Of a stretch of DNA of 35,235 bases, positions 16,229 through 24,431 are shown piece by piece (the stretch's first letter is position 1; every line of letters begins with the position of its first letter). The stretch covers positions 1 through 35,235 of the forward strand of contig JAOAPY010000009.1 of the NCBI GenBank assembly GCA_025463135.1, read 5' to 3'. Under the pieces are notes generated by a model, which was not told where the DNA came from, did not search any database, and saw only the letters and a list, made by a program, of their open reading frames with translations. The translations under genes were made by a program, and so were the position numbers. The DNA is from Acidobacteriota bacterium. Lineage in GTDB: Bacteria; Acidobacteriota; Blastocatellia; Pyrinomonadales; Pyrinomonadaceae.

Positions 16229-16822
16229 ATGAAACTAAAAATAGTTCAAGCCGGGGATCCGGTTCTGCGCCAACAGAGCCAATCTCTGTCGGCAGATGAG
16301 ATCAAGAGTGCATCGATTAGGCAACTGATTGATTTGATGCGAGAGACGATGCGGGATACGCCGGGCGTGGGGTTAGCGGCCCCTCAGGTTGGCACACCTA
16401 TACAGCTTGCGGTCATTGAGGATCGGCTCGAATACATGAAGGATCTTTCGGCGGAGCAGCTTAGAGAGCGCCAGAGATCTCCAGTTGACTTTCACGTCAT
16501 CATAAATCCGACGATTTCTATCCTAGGCGAAACATCAGCGGAATTCTTCGAAGGCTGCTTGAGTATAGCTGGCTTTGCTGCTCTCGTTCGTCGCGGCGTT
16601 AATGTTCGCGTTGACTGTCTCAATGAACAAGCGGAACCAGTTACCATCGAGGCGCAAGGTTGGTACGCTCGCATATTGCAGCATGAGATAGATCATCTAA
16701 CTGGCACGTTGTATGTGGACCGAATGGAAACGCGCTCGTTTATGACTGCGGAGAATCTGAATCGAGTGTGGAAGAGTCGAACCATTCGACAGGTGCGCTC
16801 TGCACTCGGTATCGATGTGTAG
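16229..16822 (+). CDS. def: Peptide deformylase
   Basis: 197 aa with all three deformylase motifs: [10 protein letters not shown] (46-55), EGCLSI (108-113) and QHEIDHL (151-157). The metal ligands are Cys110, His152 and His156, and Glu153 is the general base, so the enzyme should be active and remove the formyl group from nascent protein N-termini. It is longer than the usual ~170 aa, with an insert of about 20 residues (about 66-88, [20 protein letters not shown]) before the second motif. There is no methionyl-tRNA formyltransferase gene next to it, which is the usual chromosomal neighbour, so this is likely an extra copy carried by the accessory region. The ribosome site is weak (GAGAAG). 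The 229 bp that follow contain nothing recognised. Confidence 0.93.
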   Translation: MKLKIVQAGDPVLRQQSQSLSADEIKSASIRQLIDLMRETMRDTPGVGLAAPQVGTPIQLAVIEDRLEYMKDLSAEQLRERQRSPVDFHVIINPTISILGETSAEFFEGCLSIAGFAALVRRGVNVRVDCLNEQAEPVTIEAQGWYARILQHEIDHLTGTLYVDRMETRSFMTAENLNRVWKSRTIRQVRSALGIDV

Positions 16823-17051
16823 AATGCGAGCTGGTAAATGAGTACCATCGGATTGATCGCACAGTGGGGTTGAGGACGAGGCGAGGGTTGAGAATCAGGC
16901 TCCGAGTAGGACAATTAAAGCTGACCGACAGACTTGCAGGCATAAGTGGATTACAAATTAAACACCAGAGCCAAGAAATTCGTGTTTGCGAGCAAGTGAA
17001 GTGAAAAGAAATGGCGCATCCTAAAGGGCTATGAGGTTGGTAGTCTTGCAG

Positions 17052-17441
17052 CTATGGACCGTGGCGATGGGAGTCCGCTTCTGTTATGGTAACGCCAATG
17101 GGGTAACCGTAAACAACTTTCTCTCCAGGTTGTGGAACTTGGTCGATAATCAGTCCGGGCTGAAGGGGGAGATCGTAGCGGGTCGCCAGCAGTCGAATAT
17201 TCAAGTTAGAGGCGTGAAGTTTGGTTTGGGCGTCTTCATAACTCAATCCTTTTATCGCCGGTACTCTGGTTTGGGCTGGTCTTGACTGGCGCTCCTTTTT
17301 TACGTCCATGCTGAGTGCCGAGAGCATGATTGCCGGCAAGACGATGTAGACAATGAACGCTAAGGTCGCAAGGACTTTGATTAACCGTTTCTCGTTGCCT
17401 CGCATGCTGTAGCCAACGAGTACGCCAAGTATGAATCTCAT
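17052..17441 (-). CDS. Membrane-anchored single PASTA-domain protein
   Basis: 129 aa on the minus strand from ATG 17441, with GGAGAAG about 5 nt upstream. A short hydrophobic start and one clear transmembrane helix (about 22-44) are followed by a PASTA domain (about 58-124): VPAIKGLSYEDAQTKLHASNLN, then the strand IDQVPQPGEKVVYGYPIGVTIT. PASTA domains usually bind muropeptides or beta-lactams at the outer side of the membrane in Ser/Thr kinases and PBPs. Here no kinase domain is present, so it is a stand-alone PASTA protein, known in Acidobacteriota among others. It is divergent from the MntP-like gene. Role unknown, perhaps in envelope sensing. Confidence 0.8.
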   Translation of the reverse strand: MRFILGVLVGYSMRGNEKRLIKVLATLAFIVYIVLPAIMLSALSMDVKKERQSRPAQTRVPAIKGLSYEDAQTKLHASNLNIRLLATRYDLPLQPGLIIDQVPQPGEKVVYGYPIGVTITEADSHRHGP

Positions 17442-17531
17442 TCTTCTTCTCCTTTGATCCTCGTGGGGATCACCCGTAACGCCGTCCGCCCTTATTTACT
17501 CTGGTTGCTATTAGTTAGTTTGGTAATCAAG

Positions 17532-18344
17532 ATGACCTTTACTCGCTGGCTTGAATACTTCCTTTTGAACTTTTCGGCCGCTTGCGCCATCGCGCTGGAT
17601 GCGTGTCTCTTGGTTGTCTTGAAGTTTAAGGACTTTTCGAGGCCAACAGATGCGTTGAAGTGGGCAGGGGCCGTTGGATTGACTCATGTGCTGTTTCCAA
17701 TGATTGGCTTTGTCGGCGGATGGATCCTTATTGAGCGATTTCATTTTGCCGTAGCTATTTATGCGTTGGGTGCAGTTCTACTCGCTGTATTGCTCTGCAT
17801 AATAGTGCGAGAGGGCATTCAGTTAACAGCGGAAGCTCAGGACAAGACAGTTGCTGGCAGGCAGGTTTTTGCATTTTGGATCCCGGTATTTTATGTCTCC
17901 TTAGATGCCTTGTTATCTGGGCCCGGCAAGACAGTATTGATTGACAGGTATCCAAAGAATTTAGCCGTACTCTCCTTCTTCCTTGTTGGCTCATTTGTGG
18001 CGTTCCTTACTCTGTTGGCTGGTTTGGTTTCAAGGCGAATGCATATCAAATGGGTGGCACATCGGCTTACGACTATTACGGGTCTTGCCAAAGCCGTTTC
18101 ATTTGGAATAGTGGGAGAGATTGTTCTGTTTTCCTTCTTCTTGACGTGGTGCATTGCGGATGCCTTAGTGAATTATCCTCAACCACAGCATTTTGAAATT
18201 CCATTTCCCTTCATCCTTACTGCCGGATTGTTTGTCGGAGGGACAGTGTCGGCGATCTTCTTCAGGCAGATTTTCATAGCTCAATTGGCGAAAGCGTCAG
18301 CCTTACTTAACAACACTCACCGATTTGCTGAAACTCTCGACTAG
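17532..18344 (+). CDS. MntP/LysE-like multi-TM membrane protein
   Basis: About 270 aa from ATG 17532; TTG at 17454 would add 26 residues and no good ribosome site marks either. Six or more TM helices are arranged as two related halves. Half one has AIALDACLLVVLKF (Asp23) then GLTHVLFPMIGFVGGWIL; half two has FYVSLDALLSGPGK (Asp125). In MntP manganese exporters an Asp in each half and an FxLMPLxGW block mark the metal path, and the spacing here matches that plan. The sequence is otherwise divergent, so cation export is a reasonable guess but the ion is unknown. It is followed after 13 nt by a membrane-anchored ATPase gene, suggesting a two-gene unit. Confidence 0.6.
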   Translation: MTFTRWLEYFLLNFSAACAIALDACLLVVLKFKDFSRPTDALKWAGAVGLTHVLFPMIGFVGGWILIERFHFAVAIYALGAVLLAVLLCIIVREGIQLTAEAQDKTVAGRQVFAFWIPVFYVSLDALLSGPGKTVLIDRYPKNLAVLSFFLVGSFVAFLTLLAGLVSRRMHIKWVAHRLTTITGLAKAVSFGIVGEIVLFSFFLTWCIADALVNYPQPQHFEIPFPFILTAGLFVGGTVSAIFFRQIFIAQLAKASALLNNTHRFAETLD

Positions 18345-18357
18345 GGAGCGTTACCAA

Positions 18358-20025
18358 ATGCGAATAAGAAAACTTCACATTAAGAACTTAAAATCAATTG
18401 AGAACCTGGAGCTTAACTTTGATGAAGAGACAGAAGTTACGTTGCTGTATGGAAATAATGGTGTAGGTAAGACGACTATACTCGAGGCTATCTCGTTGAT
18501 AGGACATCTTTCCTCAATGCGAAGGATTGCCGTACCCGACGCCTTGAAGAAAGTTGCCGAGTCGAAATACGAACGCAATTCACTTTTTCTTGAAAGGCAC
18601 AACGCGCAGACCAATCTTCCTACCGAATCCAATGCCTTTGATATTCTTAAAACCAATCTTGCGGGCAGTCAGAATCTAGAATCATGGTTTGCTGATTTTA
18701 GAGAACCAGGTGCCGCGGCAATTTATTACGAGATTAAGCCAGAGAGGCCCCTGTTAAGCGATACCATATGTTTCTACATCTATTTCAAACAAAGCCCACA
18801 TTCCATTACTCAAGCTCTTTCAAAGAAATCGAGTGATGATATGGAGATGAATGACCTTTTTGCTGTTGTGTTTTCTGGCAGTAGAGACCCTGACAATGCA
18901 GGTAGCCATTGCAAAGACATTGACTGGCTCATCGAGCATTTCTACAAGAACACATCTCATTACGTAAAGGTAGATGGTGATGATGCTGGAGACACATCGC
19001 TCATCAGCAAGAAGCCGCCCATTGAAGACGCACACAGCATTGTAAGTTACATAAATACAGATCTAAATGATTTTGGTCGGAAGAACGACGTCCGCGAATC
19101 CGTAAAAGATATCCTTAGCGATTTTGGACCAGAGATGTTGGGCCGACTGGCTTTGCCATTCGATGGCGGAGATTCCGGGGGAGAATTCCATTTCAAGGAT
19201 GATCTAAATATCCTTCTGAGTGAGGTCATTAAGGACTACACAAGAGTTCCACAGTCAGAAGAGCAGCCTCTCTTCAAGATGACCGAAATATATTGTGCCA
19301 GGCCCTCTCCTTCTGCGCCCTACGAAGTTTCGCTCAAAGCCCAAAGGTTTGGAGAGGGTCCAGAACGACTTGATCACATGAGCGCGGGAGAAAACGAGTG
19401 TTTTTTTATTTTCATGCTTTTACTCGGTCTTCCGATTGGAAGTTCCATTGTTCTATTGGACGAACCCGATCTTCATTTGACTACTTATGCTAAAGAGTCC
19501 TTTTACAAACATGTGTTTAAGATTTTGCAAGATAAGAAGTGCCAGGTGATCATTTCTACGCACAGCCTATTTGCTTATTCAGCGCACAAGGCTTCAATTG
19601 AGATGCTCCTAATTAAACGAGAGGTAATAGATGGGGTTCCTCAGCATAGCGCAAAGTTTGATAATGAGTACTTTTACCGGCTGAACAGACACTATTGGAG
19701 AACCGCGCGCAGAGCTCTTGAAGTTATTGATCCGAAGAAGGTTCTCACTTACCGTTTGGGGATGTTGCGGGATACCTTAGAGGATAAGCAACGACGGTCT
19801 CCGGGAACGGTAGGGGTTCTGGGCAATCTATTTATTACGCTTATTCCTGTCTCCTTTCTGGCTCTTGCCGCGGTCATCAATGACGTCATTGAAAAATTTT
19901 TTGGACAGAGTTTATCGTCACACGGTCGTTGGATAGGAAATAACTTTAGGGTGTTCTATTTATTGATTATTGCGGTCGCTTTGTACTGGGTCGTCCGATT
20001 TTTGTTCAAGAGGAACTCTCGGTGA
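18358..20025 (+). CDS. SMC/ABC-type ATPase with two C-terminal TM helices
   Basis: 555 aa from ATG 18358, with AGGGAG 9 nt upstream. It starts like an AAA_15/AAA_21 or RecF-type ATPase: IKNLKSIENLELNF then Walker A GNNGVGKTT (32-40). The signature is SAGE (342-345), Walker B IVLLDEPDLHL (about 363-373) and the switch histidine lies in STHS (His402). Residues about 100-330 form the lid and insertion. The C-terminus carries two hydrophobic helices (about 492-515 and 531-551), a rare addition that would tether the ATPase to the membrane. Such single-gene SMC-type ATPases are frequent in phage-defence systems. With the MntP-like protein it could form a membrane effector pair. The region is visibly AT-richer than the window's right half. 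Confidence 0.85.
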   Translation: MRIRKLHIKNLKSIENLELNFDEETEVTLLYGNNGVGKTTILEAISLIGHLSSMRRIAVPDALKKVAESKYERNSLFLERHNAQTNLPTESNAFDILKTNLAGSQNLESWFADFREPGAAAIYYEIKPERPLLSDTICFYIYFKQSPHSITQALSKKSSDDMEMNDLFAVVFSGSRDPDNAGSHCKDIDWLIEHFYKNTSHYVKVDGDDAGDTSLISKKPPIEDAHSIVSYINTDLNDFGRKNDVRESVKDILSDFGPEMLGRLALPFDGGDSGGEFHFKDDLNILLSEVIKDYTRVPQSEEQPLFKMTEIYCARPSPSAPYEVSLKAQRFGEGPERLDHMSAGENECFFIFMLLLGLPIGSSIVLLDEPDLHLTTYAKESFYKHVFKILQDKKCQVIISTHSLFAYSAHKASIEMLLIKREVIDGVPQHSAKFDNEYFYRLNRHYWRTARRALEVIDPKKVLTYRLGMLRDTLEDKQRRSPGTVGVLGNLFITLIPVSFLALAAVINDVIEKFFGQSLSSHGRWIGNNFRVFYLLIIAVALYWVVRFLFKRNSR

Positions 20026-20373
20026 GATGGTCGCTCACATTCAAGCAAAGGCCCATATCTGGCCCATCATCTTATAGCCAAGTCTGAGTAAAACAAAAGA
20101 CTAACTCAGCGCATTATTTCTTGTCCACTTAGTGTCCAACGATAAGGCATTGGTCAACTCGGTGGGCCAGGTGAGAAATGAAAAGGAACGATGAAACCTC
20201 AGCATCTTTAGAATTCCTAAGAAAACGCGGAGAAGGGAAGTAGGCTTTCTTGGCCCCCCTTCGGCACCAATACCTCCTCATAAATATGGAAATAATAGAG
20301 TTGTGGGCGGCGCGGATCGCAAACCCTCCATTTCATATCGCGTGCCCTTTGCGCGCCTCACTGGGTTTGTGAG
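20026..20373. other. Gene-poor stretch at the right side of the island
   Basis: About 350 bp without a gene. A small GTGAG/CTCAC hairpin (20022-20038) overlaps the ATPase stop but has no T-run. No tRNA, att-like repeat or terminator was found by eye. Confidence 0.4.
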
Positions 20374-20716
20374 GTGCTGATTGAGCCCCGGATAGTGACG
20401 GCAGATAAATTAACTTCCTGGGATCTCGGTTTTTATCCCGATGATTTGTGGATCGAGGCGAAGCTTAAACCGACGTTAGCGGACTTACAAGAATGGGTAG
20501 GTCGGGGCGTAGCCGGAAGTTAAATCCGCGCTGCAAGAGCTTCAGCGGGCTAATATGGTGGCACTCGACAATGAGCCGTGGTCGATAAAACCATTACCGA
20601 TCCAGATCACGTCGAATGATGGTGAAGCCATTTTGGCCAAGGCCCTGTCGAGTCTTCTTAGCTTCATTGGGGCGATGCGGCGCAAGCAAACATGCGGAGG
20701 CATATCAGAAATGTGA
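20374..20716 (+). pseudogene. Frameshifted remnant of an unknown coding sequence
   Basis: Protein-like sequence is found in two consecutive frames. From GTG 20374 the first frame reads TADKLTSWDLGFYPDDLWIE and on to VGRG, then a stop at 20521. From about 20515 the next frame continues in the same style (SALQELQRANMVALDNEPW, then PIQITSNDGEAI and LLSFIGAMRR) to a stop at 20716. The two halves join naturally if one base is changed, so this looks like one gene broken by a frameshift. The original family is not recognised. Alternatively it is chance, but the composition argues against that. Confidence 0.5.
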
Positions 20717-20756
20717 TTGACTTGGCAAAGAACTCTTTGGCACTTGAATTTCGTAA

Positions 20757-21032
20757 ATCATCTCAGATCCAGTAGGCAGCGCTCACCGACTCTTGGCAGG
20801 AGTAGTATCAAAAAATGCGGGCATTGACGTGCCAGGGGAGCCTTCTTCAAGATACGTCTACAACTTGCGTGAAGGCATCCACACCCAAGCGAAGAAAAAG
20901 CTTTGGATATACACCCGAACTGCATTATTGTCGCTTGAGCCTGACCACGCCGTGGTTCAGATTGTGGCAGCACTCAGAGCAATGGTCGGTTGTCTTATGG
21001 CGGGCTTAAATAATAGTGCCGAAAACGATTGA
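20757..21032 (+). pseudogene. Possible degraded continuation or small ORF (79-92 aa)
   Basis: An open frame without a good start reads as protein-like, with RYVYNLREGIHTQAKKKLWI in the middle and a hydrophobic helix near the end. In another frame just upstream (about 20690-20770) a short protein-like stretch is broken by TAG codons. The whole 20374-21032 segment looks like decayed coding DNA. No family recognised. Confidence 0.3.
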
Positions 21033-21102
21033 GCGGCATAACGGTCAAAGAACTCTTTGCTCATAAGCAACGAACCTGCAGCCTGTTTAGGAGGAATGCC
21101 TT

Positions 21103-21426
21103 ATGAAATGGCTATACCTTATCATTGCGATTCTCGGCACGGTTCTGCCGCTGTCCCAATTCGTCCCCTTTCTGGCCGCTAATGGATTAGATCTGCCTTT
21201 GTTCAGTCGGCAACTCTTCCAGACCCATGTATCCGCTTTTTTCGCGATGGATGTTATCGTATCGTCGTTGGCGTTGTGGCTGTTTGTCTTCGCGGAAGGC
21301 CGGCGGCGTGGCATGACCAAGCTGTGGCTCTATGTTGTTTGTAGTCTGACAGTCGGGGTATCTATGGCTTTGCCGCTCTTTCTCTTCTTTCGCGAGCGTA
21401 AGATCAGCGCCAATAGCGCTCCTTAA
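21103..21426 (+). CDS. DUF2834 family membrane protein
   Basis: 107 aa from ATG 21103, with AGGAGG 8 nt upstream. Three hydrophobic helices (about 3-27, 43-66 and 74-96) and the family-like pattern MKWLYLIIAILGTVLPLSQF followed by FFAMDVIVSSLALWLFVFAEGRR fit DUF2834, a small integral membrane family of unknown function common in soil bacteria. It converges with the GNAT gene. This seems to be the first ordinary chromosomal gene to the right of the decayed region. Confidence 0.8.
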   Translation: MKWLYLIIAILGTVLPLSQFVPFLAANGLDLPLFSRQLFQTHVSAFFAMDVIVSSLALWLFVFAEGRRRGMTKLWLYVVCSLTVGVSMALPLFLFFRERKISANSAP

Positions 21427-21561
21427 TCGCATCTGCGCGCCTCATCGTCTGCGGCATCGCGTTCATTCGCATCAGCAGCTTTGTTTCGTTCCGGTCCGCA
21501 CCGTGCACGCGTCACTATCATGCCAAAAGCGTCCGCGGATAGGCGCACTCGAGCGCCACGC

Positions 21562-22143
21562 CTACATCTTCCCGGTCTTGAGAAAGCTTTTCCATATTGG
21601 CAACCAGTCCTCCCGGAAGACCGCCATGAGAACCTGGTTGTGGTACTCGCCGTTCGCGAAGACGTGCTGCCGCTGCACACCCTCGACTTTATAGCCGCAC
21701 TTCTTGTTATGGGCCACGCTCCGTTTGTTGAACTCGTAGACCGTGGCATGGATTTTACGGAGGTTGAGGGTCTGGAATGCATGGTGAAGCAGCAGCATTT
21801 TGGCTTCGCTCCCGTATCCCTTACTCCAGAACTGCTTCTCGCCGATGATGCATTCTGTCATAGCCAGCCGATTCTTCCAGTCGATCTTATGGAGGCCCAC
21901 CAGACCAATGGCGCGCCCGTTGTTGAGACAGATGATAAGACTCAGACGATCAGTCTGCTTATGGAGGCCCACCAACCATTCATCTGCCTGGATTTCATCG
22001 ACGGGCAGGTAGCGTTCGGAAGATAGCAAGCGCAGTTCCTGGTCGTTCCCCCACTTGAGGAACAGCGGAATATCCGCGCGACCCACCGGGCGCAAATACA
22101 GTCTCTTCCCTTTCAGAAACAGCGCATCATCCTGCCTCTTCAT
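21562..22143 (-). CDS. GNAT acetyltransferase (RimJ/RimL type)
   Basis: 193 aa from ATG 22143, with AGGAGG about 6 nt upstream. The opening LKGKRLYLRPVGRADIPLFLKW is the standard start of RimJ/RimL-like N-acetyltransferases. Acetyl-CoA-binding motif A lies around FWSKGYGSEAKMLLLHHAF (about 109-127), followed by motif B with RKIHATVYEFNKRSVAHNKK, where the N-R-S run is typical. The substrate may be a ribosomal-protein N-terminus, an amino acid or a small amine; sequence alone does not tell. It lies 137 bp downstream of mtnC on the same strand and could be the last gene of that unit. Confidence 0.88.
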   Translation of the reverse strand: MKRQDDALFLKGKRLYLRPVGRADIPLFLKWGNDQELRLLSSERYLPVDEIQADEWLVGLHKQTDRLSLIICLNNGRAIGLVGLHKIDWKNRLAMTECIIGEKQFWSKGYGSEAKMLLLHHAFQTLNLRKIHATVYEFNKRSVAHNKKCGYKVEGVQRQHVFANGEYHNQVLMAVFREDWLPIWKSFLKTGKM

Positions 22144-22280
22144 AGAAGCCTCCTGCTAGATAAGTCTTGACGAAATGCGTTGGATGTATGAGCGGAAAAA
22201 ACCTGCGGGCGTACGTGCAGCAGGGTCGCTGGAACGATTTGAGAATCGGCTACAGTTCTTTCAGGAGCATTTCGCTAAAG

Positions 22281-23030
22281 CTACTGCGAAAACAACTCAT
22301 CGAAACTGCGGATTGTCTGATGACCCGCTCCGATCTGTTGGGGGCGGTTCCCAGGGCGTAGGCACAATAACGTCTGCATACCCGCTGAGCGGGCTGCGTC
22401 GAGTTCCGCGGTCATGTCTGAAATGAATATGATTTCCGAGGCCGGACGCCCGAATGTTGTTTCAATGCGCCGATAACTTTCCGTGTCCCCTTTGGCGCCT
22501 ATTTCGGTATCAAAGTACCCACCAATCAACTTCGTTAGATCACCTGCCTCTGTATTCGCGAAAAGCAGCTTCTGCGCCAGCACACTGCCTGAAGAAAAAA
22601 TGCGTATGTCCCTCTTCTGCTTATTCCATCGCTCAAGCGCTACCGGCACATCCGAAAAGAGCCAACTGCGCAGTTCGCCTGTAAGATAGCCGCGTTGCCA
22701 GACTCTTGCCTGGATCGATTTCAAAGGGGTCGACTTCCGATCCAGATCCATCAACCAGTGGATATAAGACACTATAGACGCCAGTTGTTCTTCCCTGGAG
22801 TCGTCTCGTAGGGCAGGCTGCCTGATACCCTGTCTTTCGCCTGCTGCATATTCTTCGCGCAGTGAAGCCAGGTCGGCCCGAACACCTTCATCCGATAGAT
22901 GCTCGGCAAGGAAAGCGTGCACATGCACACGCGCATAGGGAAATAAGACATTATGGACAAAATCCATATGCGTAGTAGTGCCCTCAATATCCAAGAGGAT
23001 GCCGGTAATAGTGGTCTCTAGAAGCGGCAT
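22281..23030 (-). CDS. mtnC: Enolase-phosphatase E1 (methionine salvage)
   Basis: 249 aa, HAD superfamily. Motif I is ILLDIEGTT (Asp14 nucleophile, Glu16 general acid/base), the hallmark of MtnC. The cap region contains SIVSYIHWLMDLDRKSTPLK and QARVWQRGY, conserved in this family. Motif II is RIFSSGSVLAQKLLF and motif IV IIFISDMTAELDAA. It enolises 2,3-diketo-5-methylthiopentyl-1-phosphate and removes the phosphate to give acireductone, the substrate of MtnD encoded just upstream (39-nt gap). Length is normal. The gene order mtnB-mtnD-mtnC on one strand fits co-transcription. Confidence 0.95.
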   Translation of the reverse strand: MPLLETTITGILLDIEGTTTHMDFVHNVLFPYARVHVHAFLAEHLSDEGVRADLASLREEYAAGERQGIRQPALRDDSREEQLASIVSYIHWLMDLDRKSTPLKSIQARVWQRGYLTGELRSWLFSDVPVALERWNKQKRDIRIFSSGSVLAQKLLFANTEAGDLTKLIGGYFDTEIGAKGDTESYRRIETTFGRPASEIIFISDMTAELDAARSAGMQTLLCLRPGNRPQQIGAGHQTIRSFDELFSQ

Positions 23031-23069
23031 TTCATCACCAATGGAAAAGACGCAGGCTCGTGGCGCACT

Positions 23070-23633
23070 TCACAGTTTCTCCTGTGCAGGAAAATACGAG
23101 GCGCCCAGACAGACAGGCTGGTAGTTAGCGGACACCTGACTCTCTGTATAATGCGGGGTCCAACCAGTCGCGTCCTGGAACATTCGTATGGCACGAATCT
23201 CGCGATCAGCGCAGAGATCAAACCAATGCCACATTCCTCGCGGCACCCGAATCAAATCCCCTGCTTCCACTTCAATGGCCACCACAGGCTCCCGTTGCGC
23301 ATGAATGTGAAATATCCCACGGCCATCGGTGACGAAACGCACTTCATCCTCGTCATGCCAGTGCTCGCGGTTGAACTTTGACAACATTTCATCAAGCCCC
23401 GGCGTCCGTGGATTGACGGCTATTACATCCGCGGTAACGTAACCGCCCCGCATCTTTAGCCTATCAATTTCAGCCGCGTAGGCAGCCAGTATTTGCTCTG
23501 CCGGCGCGTTTTGCGGAACAGGATACGAGGTATCCCATCGCTCGTAATCAATTCCGATGGTCGAAAGATAATCAGTAATCTCTTTGGGATTACGTAGCGT
23601 GCGATTCTGGTCAGGGATGCTAACGACAGCCAT
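23070..23633 (-). CDS. mtnD: Acireductone dioxygenase
   Basis: 187 aa cupin from ATG 23633, with GGAG 7-8 nt upstream. The metal site is H91-x-H93-x3-E97 (HWHDEDE) plus His136 (MWHWFDL), all present. The beta-barrel strands around GRGIFHIHA and [15 protein letters not shown] are typical. With Fe it converts acireductone to 2-keto-4-methylthiobutyrate, the methionine precursor, and formate; with Ni it gives a CO-releasing off-pathway product. It sits between mtnB (34-nt gap) and mtnC. Confidence 0.95.
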   Translation of the reverse strand: MAVVSIPDQNRTLRNPKEITDYLSTIGIDYERWDTSYPVPQNAPAEQILAAYAAEIDRLKMRGGYVTADVIAVNPRTPGLDEMLSKFNREHWHDEDEVRFVTDGRGIFHIHAQREPVVAIEVEAGDLIRVPRGMWHWFDLCADREIRAIRMFQDATGWTPHYTESQVSANYQPVCLGASYFPAQEKL

Positions 23634-23667
23634 ATGAATGCTCCACTATCGGAATTCCAGGAGTGCC

Positions 23668-24345
23668 TTAGTAAGAACCGCGCCCCGTAGCGTGGGCCGT
23701 TCGCCCCAAAACTTCCAGCAAAAACTCGAGGATTTCTACGTGGCGCTTTGCCTCGGCCACATCGCGGCCCCAGGTGTATAAGCCATGTCGCCGCAACAAA
23801 AATCCGTGTGGGCGAGGTTGTTCATTCAATTTTTGTGCGATTGATTCTGAAAGCGCCACCATATCCTGAGAGTTTTCGATGATCGGTATCCACTCGCCGT
23901 AGTCATGCGTAGAGACGCCTGCAAGACCTTTGAGCATCTCGAACCCCTCAATGCGTACTCCACCCTCGCGAGCCTGAATGTCGGAAACTATGTTGCTCCA
24001 GACCGAATGCGTGTGCAGCACCGCTCTTGCTCCGAGCGCATTCACAACCATCAAATGCAGCAGCGTTTCGGCTGAAGGGTGCCCGACCCCTGCAACGGCT
24101 TTTCCCTCGGCGTTAACTTGCAAAATGTGATCAGCTGCCAGCTGGCTCTTATCCACGCCGCTCGAGGTGATAGCGAGCCGTAAAGGGTTGCGACTGACCA
24201 CCGCGCTGAAATTCCCACTTGTTCCCAAGACCCAGCCGCGAGCATAGAAACTCCGCCCGATTTCAGAAAGCAGTGAGGCAAGCTCGTCGAACCTTGCGGG
24301 CCGCTCCCATACTTCTGAGTAGTTTTCTATCTTGGGCTCGATCAT
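23668..24345 (-). CDS. mtnB: Methylthioribulose-1-phosphate dehydratase
   Basis: 225 aa, class II aldolase/adducin fold. Conserved GTSGNFS (41-47), the zinc ligands in LHTHS (His111, His113) and LLRRHGLYTWG (His187) are all visible. It dehydrates methylthioribulose-1-phosphate to the diketone used by MtnC. It is first of the mtnB-mtnD-mtnC run. Aldolases such as FucA share the fold, but the neighbours settle the assignment. The preceding steps (mtnA, mtnP or mtnK) are not in the window. No SAM riboswitch was recognised upstream. Confidence 0.93.
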   Translation of the reverse strand: MIEPKIENYSEVWERPARFDELASLLSEIGRSFYARGWVLGTSGNFSAVVSRNPLRLAITSSGVDKSQLAADHILQVNAEGKAVAGVGHPSAETLLHLMVVNALGARAVLHTHSVWSNIVSDIQAREGGVRIEGFEMLKGLAGVSTHDYGEWIPIIENSQDMVALSESIAQKLNEQPRPHGFLLRRHGLYTWGRDVAEAKRHVEILEFLLEVLGRTAHATGRGSY

Positions 24346-24431
24346 ACGTGCAAGCTCAGGCGCGGTGTCAGGGTAAATAACGACGCCGGAGGTCAGCTAC
24401 TTCCCGCGTCAGCTCACTTGTTTCATTGCTG

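Noticed and set aside
20022-20038. Rho-independent terminator after the membrane-tethered ATPase
   Set aside because: The stem is only 5 bp and no T-run follows.
24346-24431. SAM-type riboswitch before mtnB
   Set aside because: The 86-nt gap is too short and no conserved core was recognised.
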